A stretch of DNA of 64,000 nucleotides from an uncultured Anaerolineae bacterium. Its GTDB lineage: Bacteria; Chloroflexota; Anaerolineae; Aggregatilineales; Phototrophicaceae. The notes under the pieces are model-generated. The model made no database searches, was not told the DNA's origin, and worked only from the letters and a program-made list of their open reading frames with translations. How positions within the stretch are numbered: position 1 is the stretch's first letter; every line of letters starts with the position of its first letter. The position numbers and the translations under genes were made by a program. Below are positions 56,131 to 64,000 of the stretch, one piece after another. The stretch lies in assembly GCA_937944445.1 (NCBI GenBank), contig CALDYP010000023.1:124001-188000 (forward strand), read 5' to 3'.

Positions 56131-57003
56131 TCAGCGCCGCGCAGGCACAAAGCGCACCTCAAACAGCTTGTCCCACATCTTGCCGGTGAGGAAAAACGTC
56201 TCCGTCTCAGGGTTGTAGGCGATGCCGTTGAGCGTCGCTCCCGGGTCGCGCTGGCGCGCGGCGATGATCTCAGCGTCAGTCAGCAGACCGCTGGCGTTAA
56301 TGAACGCCACGACGTTCCCGTTGCGCTTGTCGATCTGCGCGATCAGGTCGGTCTGCCACAGGTTGGCGTAAATATAATCGCCGACGCATTCCAACTCGTT
56401 CAGAAGCTGCGCAGGGATCAAGTCTACGCGGGTTTCGCCCGTCTGGTTGTTGCGCGAGACGAATAACACTCCGAAGCTCACGATGAGTTCGAACGTCTCA
56501 GGGTTGCGCACTTGCAAGTAGGACGTGCTGTCGCTCATGAACAAGTAGCGTCCATCGTAGCAGATACCCCAACCTTCCCCCTCATACGTCAGCGTGTCGA
56601 TGCGCTCGAATGTCGCCAAGTCGTAGACGAACGCCTCGCCCTCCGTCCACGTCAACTGAATGAGGCGATCATTCAGCAGCACCAACCCCTCCGCGAAGTA
56701 ATCCGGCAGGGGATTATCGCCGCTGAGTTCTTCCTCAGGGCGGTTGACGTTGACGAGGCGCAGCACCTCGCCCGTCGTTAGATCAACCTCGCGCAGCGAC
56801 GAGAAGCCGCGCTTGCCGGTGCTCTCATACAACTTGCCGTCGTGCCAGAGCAAGCCCTGTGTAAAGGCCTGCCCGTCGTGCGGGAAGACGTTGATCACCT
56901 CCGGGACGAGGATCGGCGGTGGCGTGAGGGGAGAAGGGCGGTTCTGGGCGCTGACCGCCCCCACCACGCCGATGACAGCCCAGATCGCAATGAGGCGGCG
57001 CAT
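56131..57003 (-). CDS. secreted glutaminyl-peptide cyclotransferase (five-bladed propeller type)
   Basis: 290 residues with a signal peptide (1-19, ending VSAQ). It converts N-terminal glutamine of peptides into pyroglutamate, outside the cytoplasm. Family motifs visible are VFPHDGQAFTQGLLW, YESTGKRGFSSLREVDL, FAEGLVLLNDRLIQLTW, LNELECVGDYIYANLW and the closing LNGIAYNPETETFFLTGK. Length is normal. It follows the PA14-SH3 gene by 2 bp, so the two form an operon of exported proteins. Confidence 0.92.
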   Translation of the reverse strand: MRRLIAIWAVIGVVGAVSAQNRPSPLTPPPILVPEVINVFPHDGQAFTQGLLWHDGKLYESTGKRGFSSLREVDLTTGEVLRLVNVNRPEEELSGDNPLPDYFAEGLVLLNDRLIQLTWTEGEAFVYDLATFERIDTLTYEGEGWGICYDGRYLFMSDSTSYLQVRNPETFELIVSFGVLFVSRNNQTGETRVDLIPAQLLNELECVGDYIYANLWQTDLIAQIDKRNGNVVAFINASGLLTDAEIIAARQRDPGATLNGIAYNPETETFFLTGKMWDKLFEVRFVPARR

Positions 57004-57005
57004 GG

Positions 57006-58055
57006 CTAACGCACCGGCACAGCGTCGATGAACCCGCTGCGCACGCGGACGAAGCCCGCCAAGATCCAGCCGACGATGCCGTTGTAGCGGATCTGATACC
57101 AGAAGTCACTGCCGCCCTGCCGCGTCCGCCCGATGATCGACACTTGATCGCCCCACGGCACTTGGCCAAGCAGCGCCGTGCGCTCGCTCGGTCGCGCGCG
57201 GATGTTCATCACCGAGCGCGTCTGGCCGATCACCCCGATGTCTGGCGCGCCGTCGATCTGGTCAAAAATCGTATTCTGGAACGGGATCGCGTCCAAGTTG
57301 CCGGCCACTTCTAGATAGCGACCGCTGGCCCAGCCGCGCCGCGTCTCCGACAGTTGGATGAGATACCACGTGAACGGCCCCTCGCTGTTGTTCTTGGCCA
57401 GCAGCTCATACTGCGTGCCGGGGCGCGCCACACCGACCAGCGACGCGCCGATATACGGCCCTGTGCGCACCGCCAGCCCACGCACCCGCACCACCTGCCC
57501 GGTCGCAATCGGGGCAGGGGTGGGCGTGGGGCCAACGACGCTCGGCGTGCCACCAGCCCCGACTAACCAACTCACCTGAAGCACCGCCTCGCTGGTGATC
57601 TGAAGGTATTCGACGGTGAGGGTGTAAGTTCCACCGGTGAGCGCCACCGCCGCTTGGCGCGTGCGCACAGAGCCGCCTTGAAAATCGTCGATCACGATCG
57701 TGCTGTCAATCTTGAAGCGCACCCCGTCGTCATACGTCAAGATGAAGGTGTAGTTGCCTGCAGGCAGCGTCTGAACGGTGGTGAACCGCGCCGAGTAGTT
57801 GTTATTGTTGACCCCGGAGACGATATTGTTCGCCCCATCCCGTGGGAAGCCATCCGGCCACGTCTGGTTAATGCCGGTGGGGTAGGCAGCAGTTGCCACC
57901 GCAGGGGCGGTTAGGTTAGTGTTGTTAAAAAACTGCGCCGTCCAGTTTGTGCCGAACTGCGCCTGTGCTTCGACTGTCACAGCAGGGGTCAGCGCTAGCA
58001 CTGCCAGCAGCCACCCCGCCACGCCTATCAGGCCTGCGCGTATCCATCCCCTCAT
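57006..58055 (-). CDS. secreted PA14-like and SH3-like domain protein
   Basis: 349 residues. The ATG at 58055 has GGAG eight bases upstream. A signal peptide covers 1-32 (VEAQAQ cleavage region). Residues 35-170 resemble a PA14/GLEYA-type beta-barrel (WTAQFFNNTNL, YSARFTTVQTLPAGNYTFIL, YDDGVRFKID), usually carbohydrate-binding. After a Pro/Thr linker two SH3-like modules follow, near 185-250 (RGLAVRTGPY) and 275-340 (MNIRARPSERTALLG). It is probably a surface-binding protein. Confidence 0.8.
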   Translation of the reverse strand: MRGWIRAGLIGVAGWLLAVLALTPAVTVEAQAQFGTNWTAQFFNNTNLTAPAVATAAYPTGINQTWPDGFPRDGANNIVSGVNNNNYSARFTTVQTLPAGNYTFILTYDDGVRFKIDSTIVIDDFQGGSVRTRQAAVALTGGTYTLTVEYLQITSEAVLQVSWLVGAGGTPSVVGPTPTPAPIATGQVVRVRGLAVRTGPYIGASLVGVARPGTQYELLAKNNSEGPFTWYLIQLSETRRGWASGRYLEVAGNLDAIPFQNTIFDQIDGAPDIGVIGQTRSVMNIRARPSERTALLGQVPWGDQVSIIGRTRQGGSDFWYQIRYNGIVGWILAGFVRVRSGFIDAVPVR

Positions 58056-58141
58056 AAGCACGTCTCCATCGCAAAAGTATTCACGATGTATTATAACAGT
58101 TTTTGCGTATGCACTGCTCAAAACGCCCCAAAGGTACTCTT

Positions 58142-59677
58142 GTGATCGTTCCTCATCTCACAAAGCTTGTTCTGCTCTGCGTCATCGCAGCGTGCTTGAG
58201 CGCCTGCGCCGCCCAAGCCGACCCTACCGCCACCCCGACGCCGACTCAAGCGCCGACCATCACACCCATCAGCCTGCCGATAGACGCCACCCCCAGCGTA
58301 GTAGAGCCAGCCACAGCCACGCCCAGCGTCACGCCGTCACAGACTGCCAGCGCCACGGCCACGCTCACATCCACCCCAACGCCCACTGTGACCCAAACGC
58401 CCAGCCTCACCCCAACGCTTACCCTCACACCTAGCGCTACCCCAACGGCCACAGTCACCCCCAGCCCGACGGCTACGCGTATCCCACCGACTGCGCCGCC
58501 GCCCATCACACTGACGCCGCCCATCGCCAGCGCCGCCTCAGGCTGGTCGTGTGGCGATTTCCCATGTGCTGACCAGATCGACGAGTGGCAGCGTCGCATC
58601 CGCGTTCCGTCGGGCTTCGCGCTGGAGTTCGTCGGCCAGTTCCCCGGCCAAGTGAACCAAATCACCTACGGGCCAGATGGGGCGCTCTACGCCACTGTGC
58701 TGGAGAACGGCACGCTCACGGGCGCGGTCTGGCGTCTCGCGCCGGAGGGTATCCGCCGCTTGACGCCCACGCTCTACTCACCGTTCGGGTTGGCGTTCCG
58801 CCCCAACACCGCCGAGTTGTACATCAGCAGCCGCACCAGCCCACTGCAAGGCGGCTCGCTGTGGCGCTTGAACCCCGACACCACCCTGAGCCTGCTCATC
58901 GACGACCTGCCCTGCTGCTTTAGTGAAGTGGACAACCAGCCAAATGGCATCTTCTTCGGGCAGGATGGGGCGCTCTACATGGGGATCGGCTCGTTGACCG
59001 ACCGCGGGGAAGGCTCCAACCCACAGCTTCAGGCGTGGGCAAACCCGGTTCCGTTTGAGGCAGCCATCGTCCGCGTGGACATGCAAAGCGGCGAATTGAC
59101 GACGTTCGCCAGCGGCATCCGCAACCCAATTGACATCGCCCAAGACAGCGCAGGCGCGTTCTACGCCACCGACAGCGGCCTTGTCTCGGGCATCGGCGAC
59201 CGCGTGTTAGCCGTCCAAGCGGGGGCGCATCACGGCTTCCCGTACTATCGCAGCCGCGGGTGTGACAACTGCCCGCCGAACACCGGCCGCAGCATCCCCC
59301 CGCCTGATCTGCTCAGCCTGCCGCCCTACACCTTGCCGCGCGGCCTTGTGGCGTACAAGGGGGCGCAGTTCCCCACCAACTTCCAAGACACGCTCTTCAT
59401 CGCCCTGTGGAACGCGCCCTACCAGATGATCCTCTGGCTTGACCCGCGTGATCCCGCGCTGGCCGCCGCCACGCCCGATGAGCCGTACCCGCTCACGCCG
59501 TTCGTGAGCGGCCTGCTGCGCCCTGCTGATGTAATCGTAGACGACGACGGGGCGCTGGTGATCGCCGATTGGCTGCATGGGCACGTATGGCGGGTGCGCT
59601 ATGTGGGCGCAAGCGGGGGAGCGCCCGCTGTGGCGACTCCCCCGTCCTTGTTCGCGACCAACACGCCCGCCCCGTAG
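58142..59677 (+). CDS. lipoprotein with glucose/sorbosone-dehydrogenase-like propeller
   Basis: 511 residues from the GTG at 58142, which has AAAGG seven bases upstream; an ATG at 58109 is an alternative. The lipobox is LSAC. Residues 22-125 are a low-complexity Thr/Pro/Ala tether, followed by a beta-propeller of the GSDH/PQQ-sugar-dehydrogenase type with LPSGF-like entry (RVPSGFALEFVGQ), NQPNGIFFGQDGALYMGIG, ASGIRNPIDIAQD and AGAHHGFPYY. A C-terminal pair of cysteines (CDNCPP) is present. Sugar oxidation is possible, but the PQQ contacts cannot be confirmed by eye. Confidence 0.75.
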   Translation: MIVPHLTKLVLLCVIAACLSACAAQADPTATPTPTQAPTITPISLPIDATPSVVEPATATPSVTPSQTASATATLTSTPTPTVTQTPSLTPTLTLTPSATPTATVTPSPTATRIPPTAPPPITLTPPIASAASGWSCGDFPCADQIDEWQRRIRVPSGFALEFVGQFPGQVNQITYGPDGALYATVLENGTLTGAVWRLAPEGIRRLTPTLYSPFGLAFRPNTAELYISSRTSPLQGGSLWRLNPDTTLSLLIDDLPCCFSEVDNQPNGIFFGQDGALYMGIGSLTDRGEGSNPQLQAWANPVPFEAAIVRVDMQSGELTTFASGIRNPIDIAQDSAGAFYATDSGLVSGIGDRVLAVQAGAHHGFPYYRSRGCDNCPPNTGRSIPPPDLLSLPPYTLPRGLVAYKGAQFPTNFQDTLFIALWNAPYQMILWLDPRDPALAAATPDEPYPLTPFVSGLLRPADVIVDDDGALVIADWLHGHVWRVRYVGASGGAPAVATPPSLFATNTPAP

Positions 59678-59680
59678 TGG

Positions 59681-60298
59681 CTAAACGACGCTAGCCGAGG
59701 CCGCCTGCTGCGCTGTTACCTCGCGCATGAAGAGTTTGACCGCGTTCACTGGCACGGCAAAGCTCACCTCTGGCCCGCGGATCAACGTGTTGATGCCGAC
59801 GAGTTCCCCTGCGGCGTTGAACAGCGCGCCGCCGCTGTGACCGGGGCGCATCGGCAGATCCACCGCCAACCAGTCCTGACCCTGCATCTCAGGCAGTTGT
59901 GTGCCGCCGCCGATCAACACCCCGCCAGTCAGCCCATCGACGACGCCCCACGGATGGCCCAGCGCCATCACGTACTCGCCGGCGCGCAGCTGCGATGAAT
60001 CCCCAACGGCCACGGGGGTCAAGTCAGCGCGCGCCACGTGCAAGGCGGCTAGATCGCGCTCAAGGTCATAAGCCAGCAGCCGCGCCGACAGCCGCTGATC
60101 GTCATGGAACACGGCCTCCAACGTCCGTGCGCCGCGCTGCCCAACGGCTACATGTGCGTTCGTCACGAGCAGCCCATCCGCGCGCCACACGACCGCCGCG
60201 CCGAGGCTGCCCTCTTGCCCAACGAGCTGCACGACAGAACGCGCAACAACCGACGCCACACGAGCCGCCTCGTCGTTGATCTGCTTCCACACGCTCAT
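59681..60298 (-). CDS. short trypsin-like (S1C) protease without PDZ domain
   Basis: 205 residues, chymotrypsin fold alone. The catalytic triad is complete: H49 (VTNAHV), D82 (ERDLAAL) and S155 (PGHSGGAL). There is no signal peptide, no membrane helix and no PDZ domain, unlike DegP/HtrA, so it should be cytosolic. It begins 7 bp after the PDZ-bearing paralogue on the same strand. The pair may act together, or one may process the other; this is inference. Confidence 0.87.
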   Translation of the reverse strand: MSVWKQINDEAARVASVVARSVVQLVGQEGSLGAAVVWRADGLLVTNAHVAVGQRGARTLEAVFHDDQRLSARLLAYDLERDLAALHVARADLTPVAVGDSSQLRAGEYVMALGHPWGVVDGLTGGVLIGGGTQLPEMQGQDWLAVDLPMRPGHSGGALFNAAGELVGINTLIRGPEVSFAVPVNAVKLFMREVTAQQAASASVV

Positions 60299-60305
60299 CG
60301 CGCTG

Positions 60306-61235
60306 CTAGCTCCGCTCACCGATGGTTACTTGCAGGCTGGCTGTCTGGCCGCCGCGCACGAGGTCGAGCGTGACGGTCTTGCCGACGCGCTCGCCGTGCA
60401 GCGTCAGCAGCAGCTCATCGACGGTCTCCGTCGTCTGGCCGTCTAGCGCGGTGATGATGTCACCGACCAGCACACCCACTGCCTCGGCGGGGCTGGCGCT
60501 TTCGACGCTCATCACGAGCAGCCCCGTCTCTTGATCTAGCTGTTGGGCGACGGCTGCGGGCAGCCGCACCGGCTGCACACCCACGCCCAAGTACCCCTGT
60601 TTGATCTTGCCATGCGTGAGCAGGGTCATCACCGTGTTGCGGATAGTCGTCACGGGCACGCTGATCGACGCGCCGCTGCGGAAGCCGCTGGTGTTCAACC
60701 CGTGAAACAACCCATCTCCGCTCAGCAGCGGGCCACCGCTGAAGCCCGGATACATCACGACATCGGTCTGAATGTAGCCATCTGCGAGCACCTGCCCCAT
60801 CTGGCGGCGGTTGCGCTTCTTGGGGGCTTCCTCGGTTCGGCGTGTGCCGGCGATCAGCGCGCTGACCACGCCCAGCGTCGCTTGGACAGCCTCTGTCGGG
60901 CGGCCCAGCGCCAGCACAAGATGCCCCACTTGCAGTGTGCTGTTGTCGCCCCACTGCGCCGGGGTCATCGTGCCGCCCGGCACGCGCAGCACAGCCAGAT
61001 CATTTGACGGGTCACGCCCCACGAGTTGGGCCGATGCGCGCGTGCCGTCGTGCAGCCCTACGTACAGGTTCTCCTCTTGTTCCACCCCGTGATTAGACGT
61101 CACGACGATCTCGGCTGACCACGCGATGCCAGTCGCCGCTAAGCGTCGGCGCGCCTCCACCCGCACGATCGACGGGCTGACGGCTGCCACCGTCTCCGCC
61201 ATGCTGTCGGAAAGCTGCTTGAATAGGGAACTCAT
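60306..61235 (-). CDS. HtrA-like S1C protease with one PDZ domain, no export signal
   Basis: 309 residues from the ATG at 61235 (GGAG eight bases upstream). Triad: H49 (TSNHGV), D79 (SNDLAVL) and S166 (GFSGGPL). The PDZ domain lies near 215-305 (GYLGVGVQPV, SPAEAVGVLVGDIITALDG). The N-terminus is an amphipathic helix without signal sequence, and an exposed basic loop (APKKRNRRQMG) precedes the serine. Relative to periplasmic HtrA it lacks the leader and LA-loop. Probably cytosolic. Confidence 0.88.
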   Translation of the reverse strand: MSSLFKQLSDSMAETVAAVSPSIVRVEARRRLAATGIAWSAEIVVTSNHGVEQEENLYVGLHDGTRASAQLVGRDPSNDLAVLRVPGGTMTPAQWGDNSTLQVGHLVLALGRPTEAVQATLGVVSALIAGTRRTEEAPKKRNRRQMGQVLADGYIQTDVVMYPGFSGGPLLSGDGLFHGLNTSGFRSGASISVPVTTIRNTVMTLLTHGKIKQGYLGVGVQPVRLPAAVAQQLDQETGLLVMSVESASPAEAVGVLVGDIITALDGQTTETVDELLLTLHGERVGKTVTLDLVRGGQTASLQVTIGERS

Positions 61236-61341
61236 GACACACACTCCATCGGTTAAACGATCTGATGCCCTCAGTATCGTTCAGATTGAGCGCTCCCCAC
61301 ACGCCCTAGATGGCTAGCTCATCCCTATACCTTTTGGGGGG

Positions 61342-62106
61342 TTAGGGGCGTCCCGAGACATGTGCCACCAGCTTGTGCCAGTCAAGATCACCGCTTGGGG
61401 TAACAAAACGACGACTAAATAAAATTGTCATCTCGTTGACTTTGGCCGCATACAGCGTCTGGAATGCTCGATCACGCTCATGAGCTTTTTCACCGATAGG
61501 TTCAACGATTTTCTGGTAAAAATCGTCGTCACCTGTGAGAAAATACCAAAAGTCTTGACCAGCATAGCGGTAATATGTGTCATCAACGTTGTCTGACGTC
61601 GCAGCGCTCTTAAGCGGGTTTGCATCACGCCCGTAAATGCAGCCATTCACGGCCACAATCGGCAGCTGTATCCCACGCTCTATCAGATCATATCGCGCTG
61701 TCCGAAAATTTCGACGCATCGCGTTAATTTGATCGGAATTTCCCCAGTAAATACCTGACTTGATGCCAACGATAAAATAATTACCGAGTCGTTCGAACTC
61801 GAGATCAACACTAGGATACGACGATTTTTTGCCACCATACATCTCCTGTGCAACGAACACGGCAAACCCTTCCATCAGAGAGCCAAAGATCGTCTCTTCT
61901 TGCGATGACAAAAACGCATCGACTGCGCTTTTGACCAAATCACCTGCAATCTGAAGATTCTTTGCACGGAAAAGGTAAGGGTTCTTGCGGCTCACAAGCA
62001 TCTCGATCGACAGATCTTGAAGCTTCTTCAAGCGGCGCGCATAAAACGACGACACCACATGATCGCTCAAATATGCCTGAAAGCTGGCTCGCAGCGGCTC
62101 ACTCAT
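61342..62106 (-). CDS. PmeII-family type II restriction endonuclease
   Basis: 254 residues. The PD-(D/E)XK-type core is visible as SVDLEFERLG (D near 112) followed by YFIVGIKSG, where the lysine completes the site, and then YWGNSDQINAMRRNF, a combination typical of PmeII-like enzymes. It should cleave unmodified DNA. The ATG overlaps the stop of the methyltransferase gene (ATGA), so the enzyme is made only when the methylase is translated. The region is less GC-rich than its neighbours, which suggests horizontal acquisition. The recognition site is unknown. Confidence 0.82.
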   Translation of the reverse strand: MSEPLRASFQAYLSDHVVSSFYARRLKKLQDLSIEMLVSRKNPYLFRAKNLQIAGDLVKSAVDAFLSSQEETIFGSLMEGFAVFVAQEMYGGKKSSYPSVDLEFERLGNYFIVGIKSGIYWGNSDQINAMRRNFRTARYDLIERGIQLPIVAVNGCIYGRDANPLKSAATSDNVDDTYYRYAGQDFWYFLTGDDDFYQKIVEPIGEKAHERDRAFQTLYAAKVNEMTILFSRRFVTPSGDLDWHKLVAHVSGRP

Positions 62107-62963
62107 TCGAAAAGCCCACGCTGCTGCGGGATGACAGCTGCGTTGGCCACGTTGCGCTCCGCCAGCGCATGGTATTCTGGTTTCAGTTCAATGCCAATGT
62201 ATCTGCGCCCCAGTTGCTTAGCGGCAACCGCTGTCGTCCCTGAGCCGACAAAAGGGTCTAACACCAAATCATTGGGCTTGGTGAACAATCTAACGAACCA
62301 CATAGGCAGCTCTACTGGAAACGCCGCGCTGTGACCTGTGTTGCTGCACTCTGTCGCTAGGTGCAACACGTTGTCGGGATAAGCCATCTCGCGCCCCACC
62401 CAGCTAGAAACTTTCTTGCCAAATCCGCTGCCTACTTTGGAGTTGTCGCGTCGCCTGTCTGTTTCGCTTAAGTTTCGTAGTCGGCTCTTCGCCCAGTCAC
62501 CTGTGGGAACCATGACCGCTTCTTGATACATGTGGAACTTTTTTTCACGGTTGAACTGGAGGCATCGCTCCCACGCATCACGAAAGCGGTTCGGCCACTT
62601 GCCCGGGGCGCTGTTGCGCTTATGCCAGATGTATTCTTCTGTCCAGAGCCAACCCTGCTGACGCATCGCCATGATGAGTTCAAGCACGTAGGTATGTCGT
62701 TCACCATCAACCACTTTCTCTTTGATGTTGAGGATAAACGTTCCTGTTGGCTTTAGAACTCGCTGGATTTGTTCTGACACAGGCAAAAACCACTCAACGT
62801 AGCGATCTGGATGAATTCCGCCATACGTTGCCTTGCGGCTGTCCGCGTATGGCGGTGACGTTACCACCAGATCAACGCTGTTTGAGGGCATCTTAAACAG
62901 AAGCTCTAGACAGTCGCCCAGCAGAATACGATTTTCCCAGTCAGCAGTTGTTTCCATCGTCAT
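62103..62963 (-). CDS. type II DNA methyltransferase (beta class, N4-cytosine type)
   Basis: 286 residues from the ATG at 62963 (62972 and 62957 are also possible). The catalytic motif IV is TSPPYADS near 48-55, and the SAM motif I (DPFVGSGTTAVAAKQ) comes near the C-terminus, so the order is that of beta-class amino-methyltransferases; SPPY favours N4-cytosine. It protects host DNA from the endonuclease encoded directly downstream. No Shine-Dalgarno precedes any candidate start, and the promoter -10 is only a few bases away, so the message may be leaderless. Confidence 0.88.
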   Translation of the reverse strand: MTMETTADWENRILLGDCLELLFKMPSNSVDLVVTSPPYADSRKATYGGIHPDRYVEWFLPVSEQIQRVLKPTGTFILNIKEKVVDGERHTYVLELIMAMRQQGWLWTEEYIWHKRNSAPGKWPNRFRDAWERCLQFNREKKFHMYQEAVMVPTGDWAKSRLRNLSETDRRRDNSKVGSGFGKKVSSWVGREMAYPDNVLHLATECSNTGHSAAFPVELPMWFVRLFTKPNDLVLDPFVGSGTTAVAAKQLGRRYIGIELKPEYHALAERNVANAAVIPQQRGLFE

Positions 62964-62975
62964 GTCTACCATGCG

Positions 62976-63005
62976 CTTATAATAACCGCATGTTATCAGG
63001 TTCAA
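62976..63005 (-). promoter_or_regulatory. promoter of the restriction-modification operon
   Basis: On the minus strand TTGAAC (63000-63005), an 18-base spacer and TATAAG (62976-62981). Transcription would start within a few bases of the first candidate ATG at 62972, giving a leaderless or very short leader mRNA. Confidence 0.6.
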
Positions 63006-63012
63006 GTCAAGA

Positions 63013-64000
63013 TCACCACAGGAAGCGACGTCTTTTCGGCTCTGGTTCAGCGGGCGCGCCGTGGGTGAGGGTCGTCAGCCCACCAAAACACAGGCTGAAC
63101 ATCGGGCGCAAATCGTCCAGCACGATGTCTGTTGCGCGCAGCGGAGCACGCCGCGCCGCAATCTCCAAAAATGCGCCATGCTGAACAAACTCGGCAGTGA
63201 TGAACGCTTGCTCTAGCGGCCCTTCCCAGCGCCACTTCTGCGGGTAGAAGTAGAACGACACCACATAGGCGACCGCCGTGCTGATGCCCACGCCGCGGTT
63301 TTGGTAGCCCCACAGTCCCCCGTTAGCGCGCTCAGCGGCTTCCGCGGCAAGGCACAACACCCCCGCTAGTTCCAACATTTGCTGAAAGTTGCGCTCGGAT
63401 TCTTTCGCCGTCAGCACGCTCTTTACGTAGCCTTCAGGGTGGATCTCGTCAACAATGCGGCGTAGATGGTCCAGAGCAGCCGCGCGGGCGGCGCTGTCAT
63501 CAACCCGCAGCGCCCAGATCAAATCGGCTAGTTGCAGCCATGCTTGATCGATCAGATATTCACCAGCCGCTTGATGCAGCGCGGTCAGCCGCTCATGAGC
63601 CGCTTGATACCACGCGGCAGCTTGGTGAGCGAAGTGCGGTTCTGCGTGCAGCAAATCGGCAATCTGGACTGCGCTCGTCCATTGACGAAGGCCCTCTGCG
63701 GCGGTCTCAGTGGATGTTAAGCCGTAGCCGCTCTCGAACAGCGCAGCCGTCGCAGCAGCCCCCGCATTGGCGTCGTCCAAAAACCGCCAGCGATACGCCT
63801 GTATCAGCATCTCCTCATGGGGCGTGGTCGGGCGGCGCAGCACTGGCTCAGTCGCCGTTTTGTCCTGCCGAGTGGGCGCGGGCTTCTGGCGGATGACATC
63901 GCCGGGCTGCGCGTTGAGAAAAGCCAATGCGCTGGCCACTGGCTCACGCTCCATCGCTTTGCTCGCCGCCGCGATCAGCCCATCGTCAAAATAGAGGTTC
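63013..64000 (-). CDS. alginate-lyase-like protein, 5' end cut by window edge
   Basis: The frame stays open to the right edge (329 codons visible), so the N-terminus is missing; an internal ATG at 63954 is not the true start, because family-like residues (LYFDDGLIAAASKAM) precede it. The visible part is all-helical, with ALDHLRRIVDEIHPEGYV, NFQQMLELAGVLCLA and GVGISTAVAYVVSFYFYP segments resembling the alpha/alpha toroid of alginate and heparin lyases. No catalytic residues could be fixed, so the assignment is tentative. Confidence 0.5.
   Translation of the reverse strand, partial: NLYFDDGLIAAASKAMEREPVASALAFLNAQPGDVIRQKPAPTRQDKTATEPVLRRPTTPHEEMLIQAYRWRFLDDANAGAAATAALFESGYGLTSTETAAEGLRQWTSAVQIADLLHAEPHFAHQAAAWYQAAHERLTALHQAAGEYLIDQAWLQLADLIWALRVDDSAARAAALDHLRRIVDEIHPEGYVKSVLTAKESERNFQQMLELAGVLCLAAEAAERANGGLWGYQNRGVGISTAVAYVVSFYFYPQKWRWEGPLEQAFITAEFVQHGAFLEIAARRAPLRATDIVLDDLRPMFSLCFGGLTTLTHGAPAEPEPKRRRFLW

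Overview
The window is a GC-rich bacterial chromosome segment. It most resembles a Chloroflexota genome of the Anaerolineae type. That placement is inferred from a complete 14-gene nuoA-N complex I operon with separate nuoC and nuoD, a fused alpha-beta glycyl-tRNA synthetase upstream of dnaG and rpoD, a Thermus-type isocitrate dehydrogenase, a glucosyl-3-phosphoglycerate synthase, many secreted SH3-like and beta-propeller proteins with Thr/Pro linkers, and hairpin-rich intergenic repeats. There are no rRNA genes, tRNA genes, CRISPR arrays, prophage or transposase genes. Both edges cut a gene: an SH3-like secreted protein on the left and an alginate-lyase-like protein on the right.

Layout. 1-12740: secreted SH3 protein, zinc alcohol dehydrogenase, secreted nuclease, FAD oxidoreductase, mfd, ybaK and a MarR regulator, a GT-C/DUF2142 membrane protein, and two coupled EamA transporters. 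12758-30044: the nuo operon on the minus strand, from a promoter near 30030 to a terminator at 12758-12784. It carries an extra small TPR-like gene between nuoF and nuoG and a nuoJ with a large periplasmic insertion. 30154-40506: NUDIX-GNAT fusion, gpgS with a stress-protein-like N-terminal half, rpoD, dnaG, a GNAT gene and glyQS, all on the minus strand. 40652-47127: cold-shock gene with a structured leader, an ECF sigma factor with a one-helix partner, an O-methyltransferase, and rpoB on its own consensus promoter without rpoC behind it. 47182-55790: photolyase, HAD phosphatase, zinc-ribbon protein, icd, GT-C glycosyltransferase, response regulator, M24 peptidase, and a beta-propeller protein. 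55791-64000: repeat-rich spacer, glutamine cyclotransferase, PA14-SH3 protein, sorbosone-dehydrogenase-like lipoprotein, two tandem cytosolic trypsin-like proteases, a PmeII-like type II restriction-modification pair, and the truncated right-edge gene.

The most unusual signals are these. (1) A 125/126-bp foldable element is present twice (1173-1297 and 34767-34892), with near-perfect 13-bp terminal inverted repeats and flanking 8-9-bp target duplications; it looks like a non-autonomous mobile element. (2) NuoJ carries about 255 extra residues resembling two DUF4397 repeats, placed on the outer face of the membrane. (3) RpoB carries an insertion of roughly 130 residues just before the LYDGRTGE motif. 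(4) A TPR-like gene is embedded in the nuo operon, and NuoL and NuoM have histidine-rich loops. (5) The leader of the cold-shock gene can fold into a stem that reaches the ribosome binding site.
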